64,000 bases of DNA, from positions 414,137 to 478,136 of the forward strand of contig JAOZHS010000003.1 of NCBI GenBank assembly GCA_026014745.1, given 5' to 3'. Each line of letters opens with the position of its first letter. The stretch's first letter is position 1. The DNA comes from Candidatus Bathyarchaeota archaeon (GTDB lineage: Archaea; Thermoproteota; Bathyarchaeia; Bathyarchaeales; Bathycorpusculaceae). Both the position numbers and the translations under genes were made by a program. Below are positions 50,801-61,300 of this stretch, in pieces. The notes under the pieces are model-generated. The model searched no databases. It saw nothing but the letters and a program-made list of their open reading frames with translations, and was not told the origin of the DNA.

Positions 50801-52162
50801 ATGGAAGATCATGCAAAAACGCTGTTAGTGGACTTTCTGAAGAATTCGTGGGACAGCATCGAGGCGCTGGTGAAGCAGTTGCCCCTCTTTAAAGCCGAAC
50901 ATCACCCAAGAGAGGTAACTCTTTGTCGCTGCATAAATGGCGAAAGAGTAGAAGTGCTCTTTTTAGAAGACAAATTCTTCTTGCGTGGCTCAGTGGAATA
51001 CTCTAACCCCCAATTGACAGTGGAAGAGATTCAGGGCATTGTGGGCATACGGCTTTTGGAGGCTTGTGGCAACTACTTCGATGAAGTGGGGCTGCATCAA
51101 CCCGACAATGGCGACATCGAGGCACTTGTGGAACGCCTCAAACAGCCCCCGAAAGGCTACATTGTTCCCTTCCTTCTAAACACTGACGACGTAGAAGCAG
51201 ACCGTTACTCCATAAATCCGCTAAGACACTCAATCATGGATTCGGGGCAAAGTGCATTTCCCGCCGCAAACATCAAAACAGACAACCTCAAAATCGACGC
51301 CGACTTCACCAAAAAATATGAGAACAAACTAATCACCAAAAAAGATTTAGAACTCATCAACGAAAAACTTGATTGCTGCAAAGGTTCCTATCTGGATTTT
51401 GTGGATTCCGTCAAGTACAGGCAGCTAGACGAGTTATCAGAAGTTTTTGGCGTGAACTTTGGACTCTACGTGTTACGCTTACCGCTGTCTATGTTAAAAA
51501 CCGAAAACAAGGACGGCTTAATGCATCACATCATAAGCGAAAGCCACCGCGACTACGAAGCCATAAACGAAGCTTACACCTGTATGGGACGCAGCATGAC
51601 CAAACGCACCACCCTGCTCACCATTCCCCATTCCCCCAAAGGCTTCGGGTCAAAGAGGGCAGCACGCGGAAAACTCCACTTCGAAGGAAACAAACTCAAA
51701 GAAGTCGTAGTCAAATACAAAACCACCGTGCTCTATCCCAACGCCGCTGACCCCCAAGACGTCGCAGTCGCAATATGCGATGATGACTTCACGGTTTCTG
51801 GCGAGAAGTTGGCTAATTACAGTTTTGCCGAAACGCCTTCTTCGCCGCAGTTTTTCTTGTACTCTATGGGTTCACCTGAGGATGGCGCGGTTTGGCATGG
51901 CGTAGGCGTGTTTGCGTCTCCGTTGCTACTGCAAAGCTACACAGCCGCCAGAAAAGCCTCTATCGAGGGTCGATTAATTAAGGATTTGACCAGTAAATAT
52001 CACGTCAGAGGCAGGATTCCTTTGCAGTTTAATCTTGCGCCAGAACAAATTTGGCGTCACCCCACATACCAAAACATCGATGCCAGCGTCAGCTGCATAG
52101 ATGACCTCTCAAAGCTTGTGCGGGAAGGCATGAAAGTGGATTACCTCGCCGAATACAAATAG
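50801..52162 (+). CDS. Unrecognised 453-residue protein next to HExxH protein
   Basis: The product is soluble, mixed alpha/beta, with no membrane helix. I cannot place it in a family. Marked islands are LCRCINGERVEVLFLEDKFF near 40, CCKGSYLDFVDSVKYR near 190, GLYVLRLPLSMLKTENKDG near 220, and a C-terminal SKYHVRGRIPLQFNLAPEQIW. It contains two pairs of nearby Cys (CRC, CC). It begins 2 nt after the GNAT gene and is followed 11 nt later by the HExxH gene, so the three form an operon. Confidence 0.8.
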   Translation: MEDHAKTLLVDFLKNSWDSIEALVKQLPLFKAEHHPREVTLCRCINGERVEVLFLEDKFFLRGSVEYSNPQLTVEEIQGIVGIRLLEACGNYFDEVGLHQPDNGDIEALVERLKQPPKGYIVPFLLNTDDVEADRYSINPLRHSIMDSGQSAFPAANIKTDNLKIDADFTKKYENKLITKKDLELINEKLDCCKGSYLDFVDSVKYRQLDELSEVFGVNFGLYVLRLPLSMLKTENKDGLMHHIISESHRDYEAINEAYTCMGRSMTKRTTLLTIPHSPKGFGSKRAARGKLHFEGNKLKEVVVKYKTTVLYPNAADPQDVAVAICDDDFTVSGEKLANYSFAETPSSPQFFLYSMGSPEDGAVWHGVGVFASPLLLQSYTAARKASIEGRLIKDLTSKYHVRGRIPLQFNLAPEQIWRHPTYQNIDASVSCIDDLSKLVREGMKVDYLAEYK

Positions 52163-52173
52163 GGGCAAATGAG

Positions 52174-52695
52174 ATGGCGGAGCAGGCTATGTTTAAGATT
52201 CTAAGGGTTCTTCGAAAGCTTCCCATAAACCTGCTCGGCGTCGGCAACCAAAAAGTCATCTTCTCAGAATACTTCAAAGGATTCCACAAAGTCAAAGCCG
52301 TCCAAGCAATTTTCGGCGAAAAAACCGACGAGGTACTTAGCCACCTCACAGTTGAACTCAGCTGGGTAATGGGATACATGTATGTCGACGGCGACGACGG
52401 CCACCTCGTAGTAAGCAAAGGCTACCTCAACAACGGCGACAGAACCTTCATCTACCTTGACTTAATCCACGAACTCTGCCACGTAAAACAATTTATGGAA
52501 GGCCGCGAACTCTTCGACCCCCGATACGAATATGTGGATCGACCCACAGAAATCGAAGCCTACCGCTACACTGTCAAAGAAGCTCGCCGACTCGGCCTAA
52601 GCGACGAACGCATCCGCACCTACCTCTGGACGGAATGGATGGACGAAGACGGCTTTAGGCGCTTAGCCAAATCAGTCGATGTGCCTTTAGCCTAA
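52174..52695 (+). CDS. Minigluzincin-like HExxH protein
   Basis: 173 residues. A helix LDLIHELCHVKQFMEG carries HELCH (99-103), and TEIEAYRYTVKEARRLG supplies a Glu (126 or 128) that can be the third zinc ligand, the pattern of small gluzincins. The N-terminal 90 residues include a three-strand sheet (EVLSHLTVELSW, YMYVDGDDGHLVVSKG, RTFIYLDLIHE) that leads into the zinc helix. Whether it cuts peptides is unknown; it could serve the unknown protein encoded just before it. Convergent with the GT4 gene, overlapping by 9 nt. Confidence 0.78.
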   Translation: MAEQAMFKILRVLRKLPINLLGVGNQKVIFSEYFKGFHKVKAVQAIFGEKTDEVLSHLTVELSWVMGYMYVDGDDGHLVVSKGYLNNGDRTFIYLDLIHELCHVKQFMEGRELFDPRYEYVDRPTEIEAYRYTVKEARRLGLSDERIRTYLWTEWMDEDGFRRLAKSVDVPLA

Positions 52696-53874
52696 AACTT
52701 CCCGATAAAGAGCCAACATCCGCTTGGCGCATAGGTCCCAACTGTAATTTTCTGTGACAAAGCGACGCCCAGCTATACCCATCTTATCGCGCAGGGTTTT
52801 GTCGGAGAGGATTTTTTGCAATGCATCAGCCAACGCGTTGGTGTCGCCGCGTTCTATAAGTAGCCCTGTTTCGCCGTTACGTACTGCTTCGTTGACGCCG
52901 CCCACGCCAAACGCCACCACAGGTACACCCGAAGCCTGCGCCTCCAACAAAACAATCCCCTGCCCCTCTTGAACAGAGGGCAACACAAACACATCCGCAC
53001 AACTGTAAATGCCCACTAAATCATCCTCTGTGAGGTTTCTTAGAAACATAAAGTTGCCCAGCAAACCAGCAGCTTGAAGCGTGGCTGTGAGTTGGGGTTT
53101 TAGGGGTCCATCGCCGACAAGCACAAACTTGACTGTGGGCTGCGCTTTAATCACGATTTTAGCGGCTTCAACCAAATACGGCAAGCCTTTGCGGGGGATT
53201 AAGCTGCCAACAAACAGCACACAAGGTTCTGCGCCTAAGCCGAATCGGCGTTTCTTCTCTTCGGAAGCGGGTTTGGGCACGTATTTTTCGATGTCAACTC
53301 CGTTAGGTACTACACGGATTTTAGAAGCCTCAAGATTGTAGTACTGGAGCATTTTGCCTTTGGAATATTGACTAACGGCAACAATTAGGTCAGTTTTTTT
53401 AGCCATTGCCTCTTCCATGTTTGCCTGCCGCTTCATGTTAAGGTTGGCAAGGCGGTCGCGGGCGGATTGGCTGCCGCTGGCTTTGGCCTGCTCATATTCG
53501 TCAGCGAGGGGACCATGAATAACGTGGATAAATGGCTTTTTGAGGCCGCGTTTTTTTAGCGCATCGGGGAAGCCGTAGCCGCTTATGGTATGAGCTTCAT
53601 ATATGTCGAAGTTGTAGGCGCTGGGGGTGTGGGTTAGGCTGCGGTTGAAGCCCCAGTTGTCTAGGGGGTAGAGGCGGTCGGTGGATTTGCAGGGGATAAT
53701 CTCGATGCCGTTGATTTTGGTTGGGGTTTGGAAGCCTGCTTTTGTGGCGCTGTAGATGGCGATGTCGGCGTGTGCTTGGAGGCGTTTGGTGGTTTCGATT
53801 ATGCGTCGCTCGACTCCACCGAAGTAGAGGTGAGGCGGTTGAGTGTTGAATACGGCTAACCGAAACCTATCCAT
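52687..53874 (-). CDS. GT4 glycosyltransferase
   Basis: 395 residues from ATG 53874. The frame is open for another 38 codons but these lack similarity. It is a GT-B enzyme of family GT4: FGGVERRIIETTKRL, VIHGPLADEYEQ, VVPNGVDIEKYVP, FVGSLIPRKGLPYLVEAA, VGDGPLKPQL and LPSVQEGQGIVLLEAQASGVPVV with the E-x7-E-like motif. It transfers a sugar from a nucleotide donor to a lipid or polysaccharide. No other sugar gene is adjacent. Confidence 0.9.
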   Translation of the reverse strand: MDRFRLAVFNTQPPHLYFGGVERRIIETTKRLQAHADIAIYSATKAGFQTPTKINGIEIIPCKSTDRLYPLDNWGFNRSLTHTPSAYNFDIYEAHTISGYGFPDALKKRGLKKPFIHVIHGPLADEYEQAKASGSQSARDRLANLNMKRQANMEEAMAKKTDLIVAVSQYSKGKMLQYYNLEASKIRVVPNGVDIEKYVPKPASEEKKRRFGLGAEPCVLFVGSLIPRKGLPYLVEAAKIVIKAQPTVKFVLVGDGPLKPQLTATLQAAGLLGNFMFLRNLTEDDLVGIYSCADVFVLPSVQEGQGIVLLEAQASGVPVVAFGVGGVNEAVRNGETGLLIERGDTNALADALQKILSDKTLRDKMGIAGRRFVTENYSWDLCAKRMLALYREVLG

Positions 53875-54037
53875 ACAGGCATCTTCCGGGTTTATTGTAG
53901 GCGGGCTGTAAATATAAGTTGCACCGCTACGCAAAAGCCGACTGCAGGCACCTTTTTGACAGGGACACACCAGCAGAGCCGCCCGCAATTAGAATTAGCG
54001 CATACTGATATAGAGGGCTTACATGATAGAAATAAGA

Positions 54038-54046
54038 TTTATAAAT
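54038..54046 (+). promoter_or_regulatory. TATA box of large surface protein gene
   Basis: TTTATAAAT, 28-36 nt before GTG 54074, so the message should begin almost at the start codon (leaderless). Confidence 0.55.
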
Positions 54047-54073
54047 CATAATTTTTGAATTTGAGTCAATACT

Positions 54074-56134
54074 GTGGAGAGGAGATTGAGGAGACTGAAG
54101 CGTGTTAGTGCATTATTATTTTTATCCCTAATTGTGATAGGCTGTTTAGTTCCGTCTTGTTGCCCCCCAGCCAGGGCAGAAACAACCTTGTTAACGTCGA
54201 TTCCTGACGCAAACGAACCCGACGTTAGCGACGGTTACGATGTTGAGTCAATATCGTTCTATAAAGACGGAGACAACCTCAAAATAGTCGTCAAATTCTA
54301 TGCCAACTACGCCTACACTGACCCTTCACCATATTTTGCGATACCTGTAGACACCGTTTCAGGCGGACTCCCCGAGATTAGAATCACCTGCAAGAGAAGT
54401 TTTGTGAGCGCTCAACCAAATGCGGGCGGCGCCTATTTGTATTGGGGAACCCCTGTGATTTCAGGTAGCACCTATACGATTACTTTTCCCTATGAGAACG
54501 TGTTTGGAGGATATGACACAATATACCCCTGGTTAGTATCTTATGGGCTTCCGACAATGGAGGCTGTGTCACAGTTTACCGTTGACTGGCCAGTTGAGGG
54601 TTCACCTCCCGCGCCAACACTTTCGAGCCCCGCAAACGGAGCTAACGTTTACACCAACACACCACTACTTTCGGTGGAGCCAGTAACAGGAGCAGACCTC
54701 TACGCCTATTACCTCTATGACCAAACAGATGCAACCGTTGTTGATAGCAGCGTTTCAGCATCATCGACCTATGCATGCCCAACACTTGTGTATGGGCATA
54801 GTTACTCATGGAAAGTCATGGCGCATAACAGTGTTGATTGGGGACCTTATAGCGCGACATGGACATTTACCTCAACAGAAACAGTTGTGCCAGCTGGAGC
54901 ATTAGAATCTGTATTCGACGCTAACGAAGCAGATATACCTGACGGCAGAGATGTTCAGTCCATAAACTTCTACAGAGAGGGAGCTAACCTCAAGATTATT
55001 GTAACCTTCTACGCGAATTATGCCTTTGCGGACCTAGTCTACTTTGCCATACCCGTAGACACAATCTTAGGCGGAGTTCCCGAGATTGAGATTAGATGTA
55101 AACAAAGTTGGGTAGCCGCCCAACTCAAGGATGGAGGCGCAAACCTCTATTATGGAACACCAACAATCTCTGGGAATACCTACACAGTTGTCTTCCCATA
55201 TGAGGATGTTTTTGGGGGATACGATATAATTTACCCGTGGCTAGTAAGCTACCCTGCGCCGGGAGAAACATTTGAAGCTGTACCACAATTCACGGTAGAC
55301 TGGCCTATGGACGATGTGCCTTTAGCGCCATTACTTATGAACCCATCAAACGGCGTCAACGTTTACACAAACACACCGCTACTTACAATCCATCCAGTAA
55401 CGGGAGCAAGCCAATACACATACGAATTATACGACCAAACCGACGCAACCCTTGTTGATAGCAGCGTTTCAAGCTCCACAGCATACACTTGCCCAACATT
55501 AGTGCATGGTCACAGTTATTCATGGAAAGTTAAAGCATACAACACCTACGGCTGGGGACCATGGAGCGAAACATGGACATTCTACCCAACAGAAACAGTA
55601 GTGCCACTTGGAGCAATAAAATCCGTATCGGACCCCAACGAAGTAGACATACCCGACGGCAGAGACATCCAATCCATAAACTTCTACAAAGACGGAAGTA
55701 ACCTCAAAATAATAGTAACATTCTACGAAAACTACGCCTTTGCAGATTTGGTTTACTTCGCGATTCCAGTGGATACCGAGCTGGGTGGAGTCCCTGAAAT
55801 AGTGATTAGATGCAAACAAAGCTGGGTGGCAGCTGAACTCAACGACGGAGGCACGCGACTCTATTACGGAACGCCAACCATCTCAGGGAATACTTACACG
55901 GTTAGCTTTCCCTACGATGACGTGTTTGGGGGATACGACACACTATACCCATGGGCAGTAACTTACCCTGCGCCCGCAGAAAACTTTGATGCCGTACAAC
56001 AATTCACGGTGCTCATTCCGCCAGAAACACCCCTGGTAGTGCCAGAAGCACCTTTCGGAACGACGGTTGTTGCATTTTTTGTTGCCCTACTGCTGTTTGG
56101 CGTGTGGACACACAAAAAGCCAAAACGCCAATAA
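54074..56134 (+). CDS. Large surface protein built of repeats, membrane anchored
   Basis: 686 residues from GTG 54074. Signal peptide 1-36. Three copies of a beta domain of about 120 residues (opening I-P/F-D-A-N-E-x-D-I-x-D-G-x-D-V-x-S-I-x-F-Y, ending V-F-G-G-Y-D-T-I-Y-P-W) alternate with two Fn3-like domains (SPANGANVYTNTPLLSVEPV to YSWKVMAHN). Copies 2 and 3 are nearly the same in sequence. A short linker VVPEAPFGTT leads to one helix and a basic tail HKKPKRQ. It resembles an S-layer or adhesion protein. The domains are not matched to a named family. Confidence 0.82.
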   Translation: MERRLRRLKRVSALLFLSLIVIGCLVPSCCPPARAETTLLTSIPDANEPDVSDGYDVESISFYKDGDNLKIVVKFYANYAYTDPSPYFAIPVDTVSGGLPEIRITCKRSFVSAQPNAGGAYLYWGTPVISGSTYTITFPYENVFGGYDTIYPWLVSYGLPTMEAVSQFTVDWPVEGSPPAPTLSSPANGANVYTNTPLLSVEPVTGADLYAYYLYDQTDATVVDSSVSASSTYACPTLVYGHSYSWKVMAHNSVDWGPYSATWTFTSTETVVPAGALESVFDANEADIPDGRDVQSINFYREGANLKIIVTFYANYAFADLVYFAIPVDTILGGVPEIEIRCKQSWVAAQLKDGGANLYYGTPTISGNTYTVVFPYEDVFGGYDIIYPWLVSYPAPGETFEAVPQFTVDWPMDDVPLAPLLMNPSNGVNVYTNTPLLTIHPVTGASQYTYELYDQTDATLVDSSVSSSTAYTCPTLVHGHSYSWKVKAYNTYGWGPWSETWTFYPTETVVPLGAIKSVSDPNEVDIPDGRDIQSINFYKDGSNLKIIVTFYENYAFADLVYFAIPVDTELGGVPEIVIRCKQSWVAAELNDGGTRLYYGTPTISGNTYTVSFPYDDVFGGYDTLYPWAVTYPAPAENFDAVQQFTVLIPPETPLVVPEAPFGTTVVAFFVALLLFGVWTHKKPKRQ

Positions 56135-56180
56135 ACGATGAAAAACGCCAAAGGGTATTCTATCGTTAGGCAGCGATTAG

Positions 56181-57110
56181 CTACCCCTTTTTTCTTTGAT
56201 AAGTTCTTAGACCCACAATTAAGCAAACGGCTGCAACGGGAATAATAGCAAACACAAGCCCATAAAGAAGGACATTAGAATCTGTCGAGTTGGAATTTTC
56301 GACTGTGAACTCCACCGTTTGGCTCCCTAAATTGCCCACTTCGTCTGTGGCATAGACGGTTACCTTGTGATAGCCGTTTGATAAGCCAGTCAGGATTGTG
56401 GCGTATAGGGTGGCGTTGAGTTCGTCTTGGGCTATATAATTGAAGGTTGTCTTGCCTGTTTCAGTAGTGTTTTGCCCATCGAGGACGTAGTACAGTTGGG
56501 GAGCGGATTGGTTGATTGAATAAATTAGCGAAACCGAAGACTTGTCGTAGGTTGTAGCTTGGGGAGAGTGAATCTGGATTTTTGGAGGCTCAAGAGTAAA
56601 GTAAACTATGTCAGAGACAACTATTGGATATTGATAAGGTACAAATCTGCCCGGAATATTTTCAATCCCAGGAATTGGCTCCATATAGTAAGCATAAGAT
56701 AGCACTGTGATGTTTAATTGATGCATCCCTAAAGCCAACTGCTTTAACGCCTGAGAATAATCTGCAGAATTACACGATTTGCCATCTAAAGACACATCAA
56801 TACTAGCAATCTGTCCAAGGTTGAAAAACCAGTCATAGTTAATAAGCCATGAATCTGGCTTGACCACGGAAAAATCAAGAGCCACATTGCCCACACCATA
56901 TGAAGAATAGTTTTGCGGGGTTTTTATGGTCAAAGTAGGCTTTTCTTCGAGATTGGGCGTCTTTGGCCATGGAACAGGATTAGCCATAGTAAAACCACAA
57001 ACTTGTAAACAAACCAGAAGAACAAGCAATACTGCGATTACACAGATAACGGGCTTCTTCAGTCTACATACCAGTTGGCAATAGTGCGGTAATCTTTTGA
57101 GATTTTGCAT
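56181..57110 (-). CDS. Surface protein, paralogue A, membrane anchored
   Basis: 309 residues: signal anchor near 18-42, a beta-rich extracellular part of two Ig-like domains (TLTIKTPQNYSSYGVGNVALDF and KIQIHSPQATTYDKSSVSLIYSIN, then GYHKVTVYATDEVGNLGS), a C-terminal helix (GLVFAIIPVAAVCLIVGL) and basic tail. Many Asn glycosylation sites. The same layout and motifs occur in the next gene upstream, with which it overlaps (TAATG). Role unknown; likely cell-wall or adhesion protein. Confidence 0.82.
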   Translation of the reverse strand: MQNLKRLPHYCQLVCRLKKPVICVIAVLLVLLVCLQVCGFTMANPVPWPKTPNLEEKPTLTIKTPQNYSSYGVGNVALDFSVVKPDSWLINYDWFFNLGQIASIDVSLDGKSCNSADYSQALKQLALGMHQLNITVLSYAYYMEPIPGIENIPGRFVPYQYPIVVSDIVYFTLEPPKIQIHSPQATTYDKSSVSLIYSINQSAPQLYYVLDGQNTTETGKTTFNYIAQDELNATLYATILTGLSNGYHKVTVYATDEVGNLGSQTVEFTVENSNSTDSNVLLYGLVFAIIPVAAVCLIVGLRTYQRKKG

Positions 57111-58057
57111 TATACTGCCTCCAAAGCAGTAACTTTTTGATGCCTTCTAAAAAGCAATAGACCAGCAAACACGCCTACCACCGCGAAGGGTATGATGACA
57201 AACGCAACATTTAGCTCAAACAAGGGAGCAGAGGGTGCATCAGATTGGAGGACTTCAACAGTAAAATCCGCCGTTTGATTGCCCCTATTACCAAGCGTAT
57301 CTTCGGCATAAACAGTCACCTTATGACTGCCGTTAGGCAAATCGGTTAAAACTGTTGAAAAAACATAGGCATCAAGACCATTATTCGTTAAATAATCCAG
57401 GGTTGAATCGGCTGGACCCATTATGTTGTTTTGTCCATCAAGGCTGTAGTATGTTTGGGATGTTGTCTGGTTAATTGAATACATTAGCAAAACCGAGTTT
57501 TCGTTGTAGGTGGTGGTTTTTGGGAAGAGAATCTCGATTTTTGGGGGTTCTACCATAAAATAGACTGTGAGAGAGACACTTTGTGGATGCTGGTAGAGTG
57601 GTTCTCCATTGTAGCTTATTGGGGCAAGACTGTTTTCGCTGGGATACATGGGAGTCGTATAGTAGGCGTAGGAAAGCACGGTGACTTTTACTTCGTGCCT
57701 GCCTAGAGCGGACGCGTTTAGCATAAGAGAGTAATCTGCAGAGACATCCGTAGGATTGTAAGAGAAGCACTCGATAAGTTCTCTATCCAGAAATACGGTT
57801 ATGTTTGCTACATCGCCAATATGCAAGTTATCATAGGCAAAAATCCAAGAATACGGCTGGGTGACACGGAAATTAAGAGGCGCACCGCATATGTTGTATG
57901 TGTCAAAGTTTTTGGGGCTCTTTATGGTCAAAGTGGGGGTTTCTGAAGTCGGGTTGGCTGGAAACGGATTATAAGTTGCAACCCCTCGGCTACCTTGCAA
58001 TAAAACAAGACCCAAAATTAAGGCGATTACCAGCAAACCAACAGCTTTCTTTGCCAT
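57110..58057 (-). CDS. Surface protein, paralogue B, membrane anchored
   Basis: 315 residues with signal peptide 1-28 and the two-domain extracellular part of its neighbour: TLTIKSPKNFDTYNICGAPLNF and KIEILFPKTTTYNENSVLLMYSIN, then GSHKVTVYAEDTLGNRGN. The C-terminal helix is AFVIIPFAVVGVFAGLLLF. The two genes arose by tandem duplication and are translated together, as their stop and start codons share one base. ATG 58057 is well placed for the signal peptide. Confidence 0.83.
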   Translation of the reverse strand: MAKKAVGLLVIALILGLVLLQGSRGVATYNPFPANPTSETPTLTIKSPKNFDTYNICGAPLNFRVTQPYSWIFAYDNLHIGDVANITVFLDRELIECFSYNPTDVSADYSLMLNASALGRHEVKVTVLSYAYYTTPMYPSENSLAPISYNGEPLYQHPQSVSLTVYFMVEPPKIEILFPKTTTYNENSVLLMYSINQTTSQTYYSLDGQNNIMGPADSTLDYLTNNGLDAYVFSTVLTDLPNGSHKVTVYAEDTLGNRGNQTADFTVEVLQSDAPSAPLFELNVAFVIIPFAVVGVFAGLLLFRRHQKVTALEAV

Positions 58058-58185
58058 TTAGCACCGGTTGCTTATTGGTTTTGTTGCTTTATGAGGTTTA
58101 CTTATCGCTTAGAGCGAACGGTTTGCCTTTAGGTACACTAAATAAGGGAGGGGTACCTCTTTGAGGCACTCAAGCAACAACGAGG

Positions 58186-58362
58186 TTATTCTTCGCTGCT
58201 AAAACCGTGCTCCAATCTACCATGGGTACTGTTGTATTGGTATTCGTGTTGACCTTTGCTGTTGCCAAACGCGTCAATATGGCTCTGCAGATCGGCTCGG
58301 GTGCTAAAGATGCAAGCGCAATGCGGGCATTTGTAGATGTGGTTGTTGTTGGTTTGCGCCAT
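58186..58362 (-). CDS. 58-residue C2H2-like zinc-finger protein behind ileS
   Basis: ATG 58362 lies 9 nt after the ileS stop on the same strand; TAA at 58186. The product reads YKCPHCACIFSTRADLQSH near 10-28: Cys-x2-Cys, 12 residues, His, as in a C2H2 finger, but no second His follows at the usual 3-5 residues; His39 is 10 residues on. The rest is polar and rich in Asn, His and Gln. A longer open frame here in another register is less convincing. Such single-finger proteins are a known archaeal type, but role unknown. Confidence 0.6.
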   Translation of the reverse strand: MAQTNNNHIYKCPHCACIFSTRADLQSHIDAFGNSKGQHEYQYNSTHGRLEHGFSSEE

Positions 58363-58371
58363 CGGGGTGCC

Positions 58372-61300
58372 TCAGTGGATGTTGAGGAAGATTTTTTTGC
58401 CATCTAACTCGGATTCGTGCCAGTCAGCTTCGTCAACTTCCCCGCGTTTGCTGTGCAGGTAGACTTTTCCTGTGCGAATCAGCCCCGCCATTTCTTCAAG
58501 GTACGGCTCCAAAAGAGTCATGCTTTCAGCGTCGAGTTCAGCGATATGCGCGGAGTCCAAGACGTCGGTGGGAGTGAAGCCCATCTCTTTACGCAACGCC
58601 TGCACGCGACGCGCTAAATCACGCATGATGCCTTCGCCGAGCAGTTTATCGTCGCGTTGACCGCTGATGAAGACTGTTAAGTCATTTTCTTGGCTGCTAA
58701 CCCAATTTTCCCCGCCTACAAACTCAGGCACCGCATTGACGTATTCGGCGGATTTCACGTTAGTCAAATCCAGCAGTAACGGCTCAAGCGCCTTAAGCGC
58801 CGAGAGGGATTTTTCGGGTGCAACCACAATGAGTTTGCTAAGCGGCCAACGTCGCTTAAGCTTACCAGTCTGGCGGGCAGCGTTGGCGATGGAGACGGCT
58901 TTTAGTAGCAAATCGAAATCTGCTTCTAGTGCGGCGTTGCGGAGTTTCTCGTCGGGAACAGGCCAAGGCGCCATGTTAACGGTTTCAGGAAGCGTAGGCT
59001 CAAATGGTCGATAGACCTTTTGGTAGAGCGCCTCACTCAGAAACGGCGTGATGGGGTTGAAGAGCAGCGTGACGGTTTTAAGCGCGCTATGAAGCAGGGC
59101 GTAGATGGTTTGGCGCCGCTCAAAAGTGTCTGGGTCATCGGTCCAGAGTTCCTTGCGAATCATTGGCACATAGAGTCGACTGAACGTTTCGATGACAAAA
59201 TCATCCAGTACCGCCACGGCAGCGTTAAATTCGCAGCGCTCCAGCTTGCCTGTGTAGTCTTCGATGCGAGCCTGCATCTTTGAGAGCAACCATAGGTCAG
59301 CGGATTGCAGTTTCTTGGAATCAAATGCCCATTGCACTGAATACCTTTCGGGGGTGAAGCCGTCGAAGGTGGCGTTTTGTAAAAAGAAGCGGCTCAGGTG
59401 ATAGAGGGTGGAGAGTACTTGGTAGCTGCGGCGGGTTAGTTCTTGGAGGTCGAAGCTCATGAAGTCGGTGGGGCTGCATTTGCGGGTCATGTAGAAGCGG
59501 CAGAGGTCCGCGCTGTTTTTCTCCAAAAGCTGGCTGGTCTGGACGACGTTGCCGAGGCTTTTGCTCATTTTGCGTCCCTTCGCATCCTGTGTTAATCCCT
59601 GAAACAGAAATGCGCCATAAGGCGCTTCGGCTTTGCCCGTGAATATGACGTGTTCAAGCAGTAACGAGTTGGCCCAGCCGCGGGTTTGGTCAATACCTTC
59701 CGTTAACCATGAGGTAGGTACAAACCGCGCGTATTCCTCATCTGTAAAGCGCGCGTAGGGTGAGGCGCCGCTGTTATGCCATGTGTCGAGCACGAAGTCC
59801 TCTCTGCGCATGACGCCGCCGCATTTGCCGCATTTGAGTGTGACTCGGTCGACCCAGGGCTTATGCAGCTCGAAGTCGGCGGGGATGGGTTCCTGCGCGG
59901 ATTCTACGAGTTCTTGTTTGCTGGTGACGAGGCGTTTTTCGCCGCATTCTGGGCAGGTCCACATGGGCAGCGGCGTGCCCCAGATACGTTCACGGCTGAT
60001 ACACCAGGGTTTGCCTTCTTTTAAAAAGCCTAAGAAGCGGTTTTTGGGTTCCTCATAGAAATATGCCACCTTCTCGGCTGCTTCGAGTACTTTTTGGTTG
60101 ATTTTGTCTGTGCGTAAAAAGTATTCTTTGCGGGCGAGCCAGACGAGACGGTGGTGGCTGCGCCAGCAGGTGGGGTATTCGTGTTTGATTTTTTTGATTT
60201 TCACGAAGGCGTTGCGGCTTCGGAGTTCCTCGACGAGGGGCATGTCGGCGTCTCTTGCGAATACGCCTGCGAAGGCTCCTGCGTCTTTGGTGAATTTGAC
60301 TTCATCATCAAACGGCGCGTAGATTGGGACGCCTCTGCGCTGCGCTGCCCAGAAGTCGTCTTCGCCGTTGCCAGGTGAGAGGTGGACGACGCCTGTTGCG
60401 GTGTCTACTTCAACGAAGTCCTCGGCTATGACGTGATGCACCAGAGGGTGTTTGGTTTCGTTTTCCGCCTGCTTAGGGATAATATCCTTGAGCGGATAAT
60501 CGTATGCGGCGCCTTCAAGCGTTTTGCCTTGGACGCTGCCGACGATTTGGTAGGTTTCGATGCCGAGTTCCGCCATAACTGCCTCAACCCGTTGTTGCAC
60601 CATAATCCAGACTTCTTCGCCGACCTGCACCTTGACGTATTGGGCGTTGGGTTGCACGGCGAGCATAGTGTCGGTGATTACTGTGAAAGGCATGGTGGTC
60701 CAGACCAAGAAGTACTCGTTTTGTGTGCCTGTGACTTTGAATTTGAAGTAAAGGCTGGGGTCTTCGACTTCTTTGTAGCTGCCCTCGTATCCGACTTCGG
60801 CGCTGGAGAGGCTGGTTTGGCAGCCGGGGCAATACGCGACGACGTAGTGTCCTTCTTCGAGGAGGTTTTGGTCCCAGGCGCGTTTGAGGATGCCCCATTC
60901 CCGCTCGATGTAGCTGTCCTTATAAGTCCAGTAGGCTTTGTCTTGGTTTATGGCGATGCCGAGTCGGCTGTCGGCGTCAAGCCACATCTGGTGGTAGCGC
61001 ATAATTGCTTTTTTGCATTCTTCTATGAAGCGTTCCATGCCGTATTTTTCGATGGATTCACGTTTGTTGCGGGCGCCAAGGATTTTTTCAACTTCTAACT
61101 CTACGGGTAAGCCTTGGCAGTCCCATCCTGCCCAAAACGGCATATAGTAACCTTCCATGGTCTTCCAACGGTACCGAATGTCTTTTAGGATACGTCCACG
61201 GGCGTGTCCAATGTGGGGGATGCCGTTGAGTGTTGGGGGTCCTTCCACGTAGCCTAGGGTGCCTTTAATGTTTGGGCTTTGGGATAGGGCTTCGAGTTTT

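Noticed and set aside
58170-58403. 77-codon Ser/Thr-rich frame downstream of ileS
   Set aside because: It overlaps the ileS end and is another register of the small zinc-finger gene, which has the better start position and motif.
60382-61098. 238-codon plus-strand frame inside ileS
   Set aside because: It is antisense to a highly conserved synthetase domain; its Phe/Val/Asp-rich content mirrors the ileS codons and shows no family features.
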